Source: Candidatus Altimarinota bacterium (GTDB lineage: Bacteria > Patescibacteriota > Gracilibacteria > UBA4473). Taken from it: DNA of 15,856 bases. Location: assembly GCA_020630245.1 (NCBI GenBank), contig JAHDBZ010000024.1:1-15856 (forward strand), given 5' to 3'. The translations under genes and the position numbers were made by a program. How positions within the stretch are numbered: the stretch's first letter is position 1; each line of letters opens with the position of its first letter. This document shows positions 1 through 5,028 of the stretch, in pieces. Below the pieces are notes generated by a model. The model worked only from the letters and a program-made list of their open reading frames with translations, searched no databases and was not told the DNA's origin.

Positions 1-718
1 CTCCCAAGAACTGTCCGACAGCTACCATGATGAGGAACGGCCAACCAAAACTGAAGTTAATAAGATCAAACACGATCATGTATACCGCAAAACAGCTCCA
101 CATCAGCCAGGCTCGACAGAAAGTAAGCGCCAGGGCATTTATCGGCTTCGGGTATTTTTTAAGTATTAGACTTTGCAAGGCTAGACAGAGATTGGCCGCA
201 AAGATCATGGCGACGCCGGGCCAGGAAACGCCCTGCTTGAGACTTGAAATTAAGAAGATCCCACCAATGGCAAGCAGGATCCCCGGCACTTCTCGCCAGT
301 GAAATTTTTCTCCCAAAAACAGTAATCCCAGCACAAAAGACCACAGGATTATCGACAGATCGAGCACGGCCAGGATGCCGCCTTCGACAAAAGTGATGGC
401 GTGAAACCACAGCACACTGTTGATCAAGCCCATCCCAGCTAAGGTGATCCACAAAGGTCTATGGTCTTGCAGGATTTTTTTGGCCTCCGTTCGAGAGTGC
501 GGTCTCCAACTCGTCAAAGCAGTGGCCATCACCATGCCGCCCCCCCAACCCCAAAAAGCGATATTGAGAAAGTCAGCCGAAGGCTCAAAAACACTTCCGG
601 CCTTGGTCATGGCCGTGGCAAACCCAAAGCCGGCCCCGGCACAAATCGCCAGAGCGTAACCTTTGAGCAAAGGATGTTGTAGCCAATTACCCACGACCGA
701 GCGCGGCTTTAAATTCAT
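1..718 (-). CDS. EamA/DMT-family membrane transporter, partial (C-terminus beyond window)
   Basis: The reading frame stays open from an ATG at 718 to the window edge (239 codons seen). It encodes a very hydrophobic protein with about eight membrane segments visible, near residues 20-38, 50-70, 91-110, 113-135, 143-160, 166-188, 196-220 and from 226. Residues 113-160 (an LDLSIILWSFVLGLLFLGEK-type stretch, then a Gly-rich helix ending LIS) match the end of the first EamA repeat, so this is probably a ten-helix drug/metabolite exporter or nucleotide-sugar/amino-acid permease. The substrate cannot be told. The start overlaps the end of thrS by 32 nt, suggesting coupled translation from the thrS transcript. 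A GTG nine codons in (694) is an alternative start. Neither start has a good Shine-Dalgarno sequence. Confidence 0.85.
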   Translation of the reverse strand, partial: MNLKPRSVVGNWLQHPLLKGYALAICAGAGFGFATAMTKAGSVFEPSADFLNIAFWGWGGGMVMATALTSWRPHSRTEAKKILQDHRPLWITLAGMGLINSVLWFHAITFVEGGILAVLDLSIILWSFVLGLLFLGEKFHWREVPGILLAIGGIFLISSLKQGVSWPGVAMIFAANLCLALQSLILKKYPKPINALALTFCRAWLMWSCFAVYMIVFDLINFSFGWPFLIMVAVGQFLG

Positions 719-2441
719 CAACGGTCATCACTTGGTCTTTTTCTTCTCCGTATTTACGAACCGTCAGGTTCCCGGATTCAACCTCCTTGTCTCCTACGAC
801 GATGGCGAAGGGAACTCTGGCTTTTTGGCAGTTGCGGATGCGTTTACCGAGCGAGTCAGAGCTGTCGTAGTATTCGACGCGAGCCCCGGCCTCTTTCAGC
901 GTCTCTATAAGTTTTTCACAGTGGGCTTCGTGGGCAGAATTGACCGGCAAGACATGCGCTTGTACTGGTGCCAGCCAAGCAGGGAAGGCTCCCGCGTAGT
1001 GCTCGATGATCACTGACAGGAATCGTTCCAGGCTTCCGGCAATCGCGATGTGCAGCATGACCGGGCGTTCTTTTTGCCCCTCTTCGTTGATGTACTCAAG
1101 CTTGAAACGTTCTGGCATTACGAAATCAATCTGCAGCGTCGCTAGCTGCCATTCTCGTCCGATGGCGTCTTTGAACTGGAAATCTAGCTTTGGTCCGTAA
1201 AAAGCGGCTTCTCCCTCGATTCGCTTATAGGGAAGATCGTTATTCTTTGCGACGCTTTCGAGAAAGGACTCGGCTTTGTCCCAATTGGCTGGATCACCCA
1301 GGTATTTCTCTGGTTTTTCAGGATCACGTACTGACAGACTGACCCAAAAATTATCACCCTCCCACATGTTGAGGCTGGTATAAAACTGACGGATGATATC
1401 GATGACGCCTTCCGCTTCTTCTTGGATTTGGTCAATTCGACAAAAGATATGAGTATCATCAACCGTTAAAGATCTTACTCTTGATAGTCCCAACAGCTCA
1501 CCCTGTTGTTCGTCACGATAACAGGTCGTAGTTTCTGCTAATCGAAGCGGTAGATCGCGATACGACCGCATTTTTGAGGCAAAAATTTGTGTATGGTGTG
1601 GACAGTTCATCGGCTTCATAACGAATTCAGCATCACTTTTGCCCTTCACATGAAAGAGGTCGTCTTTGTATTTATCCCAGTGACCAGAGGTTTCATAAAG
1701 ATCTTTTTTGGTGATGTGGGGGATCCAAACGTGTTGGTAGCCTTTCGATTCTTTGAGTTGCTTGAGATAGTCTCCAACCGTGCTGCGCAGCAACTCTCCC
1801 TTAGGAGTAAAAAGTGGCAATCCGGGACCTACCAGCTCTGAAAAAGTAAATAAATCGAGCTCTTTCCCGAGCTTGCGGTGATCTCGCTTAGCGGCTTCTT
1901 CGAGCATAGTTTGATATGCTTCCAAGCCTTCTGCGTCGGCAAAAGCTATGCCGTAGAGACGCGTGAGCTGGGCCTTGTTTTCGTCACCTCGCCAGTAGGC
2001 GCCGGCGAGCTTGGTGATCTTAAACACACCAACTTGACCAGTCGATTCTAGATGTGGTCCAGCACAGAGATCGGTGTAAAAAACCCGCCCTTCTTCTCCT
2101 ACGAAGTCGTAGAAAGACAATTCCTCCCCACGATCGAGAATTTCATCGATTAGCTCCAGCTTATATTCATCATTTGGGAAAGCCGCACGAGCTTCCTCTC
2201 CGCTCAGCATTCGTTTTTGCACTTTGAAATCTTTGTTTACGATCCAGCGCATCTTTTTTTCGATTTTTTTAAAATCTTTGTCTGAAACTTCGGCTTCTCC
2301 GAAGTCAAAGTCCTGATAGAAACCAGTTTCGGTCCACGGGCCTACGCCGCGTTTAACATCTGGGAAAAGCATACCCACAGCAGCAGACATGATATGGCTG
2401 GCAGTGTGGCGTCGTAGTAGTTCGATATCGGGTTGGCACAT
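687..2441 (-). CDS. thrS: Threonyl-tRNA synthetase lacking the TGS domain
   Basis: Class II synthetase that attaches threonine to tRNA-Thr in the cytoplasm. It has 584 residues, against about 640 for E. coli ThrRS, because the N-terminal TGS domain is absent and the protein starts almost directly at the editing domain. The editing-site residues are all present: H12-x3-H16 and C126-x3-H130. The catalytic core shows motif 1 (near residues 215-226), motif 2 (near 308-323) and motif 3 (near 470-490). The zinc ligands C280, H331 and H464 are visible. Residues from about 493 form the anticodon-binding domain. At H464 the usual HRA is HIA. The ATG at 2441 has no Shine-Dalgarno sequence. Upstream lies a Thr-codon leader with terminator and antiterminator, and an EamA transporter gene overlaps the 3' end. 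Confidence 0.97.
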   Translation of the reverse strand: MCQPDIELLRRHTASHIMSAAVGMLFPDVKRGVGPWTETGFYQDFDFGEAEVSDKDFKKIEKKMRWIVNKDFKVQKRMLSGEEARAAFPNDEYKLELIDEILDRGEELSFYDFVGEEGRVFYTDLCAGPHLESTGQVGVFKITKLAGAYWRGDENKAQLTRLYGIAFADAEGLEAYQTMLEEAAKRDHRKLGKELDLFTFSELVGPGLPLFTPKGELLRSTVGDYLKQLKESKGYQHVWIPHITKKDLYETSGHWDKYKDDLFHVKGKSDAEFVMKPMNCPHHTQIFASKMRSYRDLPLRLAETTTCYRDEQQGELLGLSRVRSLTVDDTHIFCRIDQIQEEAEGVIDIIRQFYTSLNMWEGDNFWVSLSVRDPEKPEKYLGDPANWDKAESFLESVAKNNDLPYKRIEGEAAFYGPKLDFQFKDAIGREWQLATLQIDFVMPERFKLEYINEEGQKERPVMLHIAIAGSLERFLSVIIEHYAGAFPAWLAPVQAHVLPVNSAHEAHCEKLIETLKEAGARVEYYDSSDSLGKRIRNCQKARVPFAIVVGDKEVESGNLTVRKYGEEKDQVMTVDEFKAALGRG

Positions 2442-2470
2442 GAGAGTTGGTTTTTAACGTCAGGAAGTAT

Positions 2471-2498
2471 AAAAAAAATCCCCGGAATGTCCCGGAGA
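2471..2498 (-). terminator. Attenuator terminator in the thrS leader
   Basis: On the minus strand the sequence TCTCCGG, a six-base loop (GACATT) and CCGGGGA form a 7-bp stem with one G-U pair. Eight T residues follow at once (2478-2471). This is a textbook intrinsic terminator placed 30 nt upstream of the thrS start and downstream of the Thr-rich leader peptide, so it would stop transcription before the structural gene. Its 5' arm is shared with an alternative antiterminator pairing. Confidence 0.85.
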
Positions 2499-2522
2499 AA
2501 TGCCTGCAACACAACCTCCGGG
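2491..2522 (-). promoter_or_regulatory. Antiterminator pairing in the thrS leader
   Basis: On the minus strand CCCGGAG (2522-2516) is the exact reverse complement of CTCCGGG (2497-2491), with an 18-nt loop and one further G-U pair (2515 with 2498). The second arm contains most of the 5' arm of the terminator, so the two structures exclude each other. The first arm lies 6 nt after the leader-peptide stop codon. There a terminating ribosome would cover it, while a ribosome stalled at earlier Thr codons would leave it free. A small CCGG-TAC-CCGG hairpin (2528-2518) could also sequester this arm. Confidence 0.75.
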
Positions 2523-2528
2523 TACCGG

Positions 2529-2564
2529 TTAAGTGGTCGTGGTCGTCGCTGTGACGTTGATCAT
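2529..2564 (-). CDS. Thr-rich leader peptide of thrS (attenuation)
   Basis: An 11-codon frame encodes MINVTATTTTT followed by TAA. Six of the eleven codons are Thr (ACA, ACG, ACC, ACG, ACC, ACT), and the last five are consecutive. It lies between a well-formed promoter and an antiterminator/terminator pair, immediately upstream of thrS. Its role is inferred from known amino-acid attenuators such as thrL of E. coli: a shortage of charged tRNA-Thr would stall the ribosome and permit read-through into thrS. There is no Shine-Dalgarno sequence. The -10 box ends 8 nt before the ATG, so the transcript probably begins at or one base before the start codon. Confidence 0.8.
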   Translation of the reverse strand: MINVTATTTTT

Positions 2565-2572
2565 TGTTTTAA

Positions 2573-2601
2573 ATCTTAGATTTGTGCCCCCAAAAAGTCA
2601 A
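2573..2601 (-). promoter_or_regulatory. Promoter of the thrS leader
   Basis: On the minus strand TTGACT (2601-2596) and TAAGAT (2578-2573) are separated by exactly 17 nt. The -35 box matches the sigma-70 consensus at five of six positions and the -10 box at four. The expected start of transcription, about 2566-2564, coincides with the leader-peptide ATG. Confidence 0.65.
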
Positions 2602-2630
2602 AATTGCGTTTTCGCCCCTTCGCAAATCCG

Positions 2631-2636
2631 TATACT
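2631..2636 (+). promoter_or_regulatory. Possible -10 box for gap
   Basis: TATACT matches the -10 consensus at five of six positions and lies 30 nt before the gap ATG. No good -35 box is seen at the usual distance (TTTTCG at 16 nt, TTGCGT at 21 nt), so the call is tentative. It faces away from the thrS leader promoter, about 30 bp distant. Confidence 0.4.
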
Positions 2637-2666
2637 GATCCTGACTTTTTATTTTCTACACTTTTC

Positions 2667-3659
2667 ATGACTACTCGTATTGCCATCAACGGATTTGGGC
2701 GCATTGGACGCTCGTGTGCTCGGATCATTATGCAAGATCACCCAGACCTAGAACTGGTGGCGATCAACGACCCTTCTCCGATCGAACACAGTAAACTGCT
2801 GTTCCAATACGACTCAAATTTCGGTCGTTATCCAGGAACGGTTGAGTTTCGTGATGAAGACACGCTGATCTTTGACGGCAAGGACGTAGAAAAATTTACC
2901 ACTCGTAATATCGAAGAACTCCCTTGGGGAGAGCTGGGAATAGACGTTGTGCTCGAATGTACCGGAGTTTTCCGGAAAGCCGAAGGCGCGCAGAAACACT
3001 TGGATCAAGGAGCTAAAAAGGTGGTGATCTCAGCTCCAGCCAAAAGTGACGGATTCGACACCTACGTGATCGGTGCCAATTGTGACCAGATCCGCGGGGA
3101 TGAAACCTTGGTTTCGAACGCCTCTTGTACGACTAACTGTCTCGCGCCAATTGCCAAAGTGCTTGATGATGAGTTTGGCATCGAATCAGGCCTCATGACC
3201 ACGATTCATTCGTACACGACTTCTCAACCGGTTCTCGACCTCGGAGGAAAAGACCTTCGTCGTGGACGAGCCGCGGCTCTTAATCTTGTTCCAACTACGA
3301 CTGGAGCGGCCAAAGCCGTAGCCCTGGTGCTGCCACATTTAAAAGGGAAACTTACCGGAATGTGTGTTCGGGTTCCAACCCCAACCGTTTCTATCGTCGA
3401 TCTAACGATTCAGGCCGGTAAATCAGCCACCGTAGAGGAAGTAAACGCGGCCGTGAAAGCTGCCTCAGACAAAAATCCTCACATCCTCGGCTACAACGAA
3501 GACCCGCTGGTGTCTATGGACTTCAAACAAGACCCACGCAGTTCGATTTTCGACGCGCCTTCAACTTATGTCATGGGAGACCTCATCAAGGTTCTTTCTT
3601 GGTACGATAATGAGTGGGGCTACTCGAATCGCCTGGTTGAGTTGGCTGGGAAGCTGTAA
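2667..3659 (+). CDS. gap: Type I glyceraldehyde-3-phosphate dehydrogenase
   Basis: Oxidises and phosphorylates glyceraldehyde 3-phosphate to 1,3-bisphosphoglycerate in lower glycolysis, or runs in reverse. It has 330 residues, the normal length. The N-terminal Rossmann motif INGFGRIGR covers residues 7-15. The active site is SCTTNCLAP with catalytic C154, and the partner histidine is H181. The C-terminal DNEWGYSNR is intact. The start is placed at 2667 because homologues begin just before the Rossmann strand; an in-frame TTG at 2604 would add 21 atypical residues. The loop after H181 reads VLDLGGKDLRR, the short form also found in plastid/cyanobacterial-type enzymes, and lacks the Gly-Pro typical of strictly NAD-dependent enzymes. 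Cofactor choice is therefore open. There is no Shine-Dalgarno sequence. Confidence 0.97.
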   Translation: MTTRIAINGFGRIGRSCARIIMQDHPDLELVAINDPSPIEHSKLLFQYDSNFGRYPGTVEFRDEDTLIFDGKDVEKFTTRNIEELPWGELGIDVVLECTGVFRKAEGAQKHLDQGAKKVVISAPAKSDGFDTYVIGANCDQIRGDETLVSNASCTTNCLAPIAKVLDDEFGIESGLMTTIHSYTTSQPVLDLGGKDLRRGRAAALNLVPTTTGAAKAVALVLPHLKGKLTGMCVRVPTPTVSIVDLTIQAGKSATVEEVNAAVKAASDKNPHILGYNEDPLVSMDFKQDPRSSIFDAPSTYVMGDLIKVLSWYDNEWGYSNRLVELAGKL

Positions 3660-3696
3660 TGGATGAATAAAGCGTTAACTTAAGATTAATTTTAGG

Positions 3697-4104
3697 TTAA
3701 AATCCAAAATTCAAATTTAAAAATTCAAAGGTAGGATTTGCCTATGGATTATAACTTGCAGGAGCGGTGCGTTCTATTTTCTGAAAACTTGATTACTTTC
3801 CTTAAGGGGGTTGAAAGAAATGAAATTACACGCCCAATAATTAGACAGCTTATTCGTTCGGGGACAAGTATTGGTGTAAATTACGCAGAAGCTAACCAGG
3901 CCGTTTCAAGGAAAGACTTTAGAAATAAGGCCTGCATAAGTCGAAAAGAAGCCGGAGAAACAAAGTATTGGCTTAGGCTTTTAAGTAAGGCCAGTCCTCA
4001 AAATACAGAGACTTGTCGTCAACTTTACAAGGAAACACATGAGTTGGTTTTAATTTTTTCTAAGATCGTCCAAAATACTGCTGTCTGATCATTTTGGATT
4101 TTAA
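3697..4104. repeat. 14-bp inverted repeat bracketing the four-helix-bundle gene
   Basis: TTAAAATCCAAAAT at 3697-3710 and its exact reverse complement ATTTTGGATTTTAA at 4091-4104 flank the small gene at 3744-4088. Further AT-rich near-matching sequence continues on both sides. The repeat lies 38 bp after gap and 24 bp before the glutaredoxin start. It may mark the ends of an inserted cassette, but AT-rich sequence makes chance pairing more likely than usual. Confidence 0.6.
3744..4088 (+). CDS. Four-helix-bundle protein (23S rRNA intervening-sequence protein family)
   Basis: 114 residues, all helical in character. The region IRQLIRSGTSIGVNYAEANQA (near 34-54), a Lys/Arg-rich stretch with KDFRNK, and EAGETKYWLRLL are the hallmarks of the S23/IVP family, whose members are encoded in 23S rRNA intervening sequences or as free-standing genes. 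They resemble the Avd accessory protein of diversity-generating retroelements, but no reverse transcriptase is present here. The molecular function of free-standing members is unknown. ATG at 3744 is chosen over an upstream TTG (3738) because AGGA at 3733-3736 lies 7 nt before it. This is one of only two genes in the window with a clear Shine-Dalgarno, and the only one ending in TGA. Both fit recent arrival. Confidence 0.9.
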   Translation: MDYNLQERCVLFSENLITFLKGVERNEITRPIIRQLIRSGTSIGVNYAEANQAVSRKDFRNKACISRKEAGETKYWLRLLSKASPQNTETCRQLYKETHELVLIFSKIVQNTAV

Positions 4105-4121
4105 AATTTTAAATTTAGATT
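4094..4121 (+). promoter_or_regulatory. Possible promoter for the glutaredoxin gene
   Basis: TTGGAT (4094-4099), a 16-nt spacer and TAGATT (4116-4121) lie 7 nt before the ATG. The match is weak (three and four of six), but the spacing agrees with the leaderless arrangement seen for other genes here. It overlaps the right arm of the inverted repeat. Confidence 0.3.
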
Positions 4122-4128
4122 TATTCCC

Positions 4129-4365
4129 ATGAAAGCAAAACTCTACACCAAGCCAACTTGTCCTTACTGCATCAAAGCCAAAGAAATTTTGGCCGCCAAG
4201 GGGATTGAATACGAAGACATTGATGTTTCAAGCAATCCAACGCTGCGCGCTGAAATCTCAGAATCCGTTGGCGGCTACCGCACCGTGCCGATGATCTTCC
4301 TCGATGGAGAGTTTATCGGTGGCTGTAGCGATCTCCAGGCGCTGGAGGCAGCGGGGAAACTCTAG
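4129..4365 (+). CDS. Glutaredoxin
   Basis: A 78-residue thioredoxin-fold disulfide reductase, the usual length for a bacterial class I glutaredoxin. The dithiol active site CPYC occupies residues 11-14, the cis-proline motif TVP lies near 52-54, and the GG-CSDLQAL segment near the C-terminus matches the glutathione-binding turn. It would reduce protein disulfides or mixed disulfides with glutathione or another low-molecular-weight thiol; no gene for making such a thiol is in the window. No Shine-Dalgarno sequence is seen. It follows the bracketed four-helix-bundle gene and precedes a long palindrome-rich gap. Confidence 0.93.
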   Translation: MKAKLYTKPTCPYCIKAKEILAAKGIEYEDIDVSSNPTLRAEISESVGGYRTVPMIFLDGEFIGGCSDLQALEAAGKL

Positions 4366-4431
4366 AAATTTTGAATCTCAGTGGTAAATAAAGAAAATTT
4401 TACTTTTTTATCAAAAAATATAAAATTAGAC

Positions 4432-4480
4432 TGCAAAACGAATTGAATTCGAATTCAATTTAAGATCAATTCGTTTTGCA
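4432..4480. repeat. 15-bp perfect inverted repeat with nested 20-bp palindrome
   Basis: TGCAAAACGAATTGA (4432-4446) and TCAATTCGTTTTGCA (4466-4480) are exact reverse complements with a 19-nt spacer. AATTGAATTCGAATTCAATT (4441-4460) is itself a perfect palindrome that shares six bases with the left arm, so two foldings compete. No U-tract follows directly, so it is a poor terminator. It could be a protein-binding site or the remnant of an element end. Confidence 0.75.
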
Positions 4481-4596
4481 TGGAAAAAGCGTTTTTTGAA
4501 GTTTTTTTTGACTATAAAGTCAAAATTAGAACAAATAGAGAAGAATCCGATTGTGAAGTTTTTAAGGCTCATTTTTTTGGGGAGAAACATTTTTAA
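4480..4596 (+). CDS. Doubtful 38-codon small ORF
   Basis: An ATG at the last base of the 15-bp inverted repeat opens a 38-codon frame ending in TAA. The predicted peptide begins MEKAFFEVFFDYKVK and mixes charged and aromatic residues rather than looking like random AT-rich translation. There is no Shine-Dalgarno, no promoter is recognised and I know no family. It may be a small gene, a fragment or chance. Confidence 0.15.
   Translation: MEKAFFEVFFDYKVKIRTNREESDCEVFKAHFFGEKHF
4506..4525. repeat. 8-bp AT-rich hairpin
   Basis: TTTTGACT, loop ATAA, AGTCAAAA: a perfect 8-bp inverted repeat flanked by T and A runs. It could act as a weak bidirectional terminator after the glutaredoxin. Confidence 0.4.
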
Positions 4597-4723
4597 TTTA
4601 ATTATTTGGATAATTGAAAAAGTAGCTTAATAATTATAGCGAAAAAACGCCTAAAATCAAGTCTATGAAAGGGTTTTGGGTGTTTTTGGTTGAGGCTTTT
4701 TAATAAAAAAACACAACTGAAGA

Positions 4724-4742
4724 CCCCGGAATAAATCCGGGA
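4724..4742. repeat. CCGG-type palindromic repeat, intergenic copy
   Basis: CCCCGGAATAAATCCGGGA forms a hairpin with a CCGGA/TCCGG core and a 5-nt loop. It matches 16 of 19 bases of the palindrome inside rnj at 5122-5140, which shows a dispersed repeat family. Confidence 0.7.
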
Positions 4743-4765
4743 ACTAAAAACTATCATTTTTCTTG

Positions 4766-4831
4766 CGTCATCCTGGCTTGACCAGGATCTGAAACAAAAC
4801 AATACCTGATTCCAGCCAAGCTGGAATGACG
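4766..4831. repeat. Two-hairpin palindromic repeat unit (REP/MITE-like)
   Basis: A 66-bp unit bounded by CGTCAT (4766-4771) and ATGACG (4826-4831). It contains a 7-bp hairpin ATCCTGG/CCAGGAT (4770-4788) and an 8-bp hairpin ATTCCAGC/GCTGGAAT (4809-4827). The two halves are imperfect inverted copies of each other, and most differences are compensated within each stem, so structure appears conserved rather than sequence. The form resembles dispersed CGTCATTCC-type palindromic repeats of many bacteria. Confidence 0.75.
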
Positions 4832-4840
4832 AGAGTTACA

Positions 4841-4869
4841 TTGACTTTTAACCGCTTTTCACCTACAAT
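4841..4869 (+). promoter_or_regulatory. Strong sigma-70-type promoter upstream of rnj
   Basis: TTGACT (4841-4846), 17-nt spacer, TACAAT (4864-4869); five of six bases match in each box. Transcription should begin near 4876, leaving a leader of about 150 nt before the rnj ATG. Confidence 0.75.
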
Positions 4870-4884
4870 CTGTGGGATTTATTA

Positions 4885-5016
4885 ATGAGTCGGGACCAAG
4901 AGCAGTATCAAAGGTACGCCACCCACTCGCCAAAGATCTTTTACACACCGATCAGGGGGACGCGTTGCGGGATTATTGTATTCCCACGCCCAGAGGATTG
5001 GTGTGTTATTTTCTAA
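4885..5016 (+). CDS. Possible 43-residue upstream ORF in the rnj leader
   Basis: An ATG 9 nt after the predicted transcription start opens a 43-codon frame ending in TAA, 12 nt before the rnj ATG. The peptide begins MSRDQEQYQRYATHSPK and ends RPEDWCVIF. No family is recognised. The mRNA in its second half can fold (GCGT...GGGA near 4970-4980 with TCCC..ACGC near 4982-4989, with a small bulge), so this stretch may instead be a structured regulatory leader for RNase J. The absence of a Shine-Dalgarno does not argue strongly against it in this genome. Confidence 0.3.
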   Translation: MSRDQEQYQRYATHSPKIFYTPIRGTRCGIIVFPRPEDWCVIF

Positions 5017-5028
5017 ACACATTTTATT

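Larger units (their letters stand above)
4366..4884. other. AT-rich, palindrome-rich intergenic region
   Basis: About 520 bp between the glutaredoxin and the small frame preceding rnj. It contains a 15-bp inverted repeat with a nested 20-bp palindrome (4432-4480), an 8-bp hairpin (4506-4525), a CCGG-type palindromic repeat (4724-4742), a two-hairpin repeat unit (4766-4831) and the rnj promoter (4841-4869). Long open frames on either strand are accounted for by the AT richness and repeats; only a doubtful 38-codon frame (4480-4596) is worth listing. Confidence 0.7.

Noticed and set aside
2442..2601. T-box riboswitch upstream of thrS
   Set aside because: There is no T-box consensus, no specifier-loop architecture and too little sequence; the Thr-rich ORF explains the terminator better.
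2604..2666. Extended GAPDH N-terminus from a TTG
   Set aside because: The extra residues do not match the family, and the likely -10 box lies inside this stretch.
3744..4088. Diversity-generating retroelement (because the protein resembles Avd)
   Set aside because: No reverse transcriptase, template/variable repeat pair or variable protein gene is present nearby.
4602..4802. 66-codon open frame on the minus strand in the AT-rich gap
   Set aside because: It runs through the palindromic repeats, has no recognisable domain or start signal, and its composition follows the AT-rich DNA.
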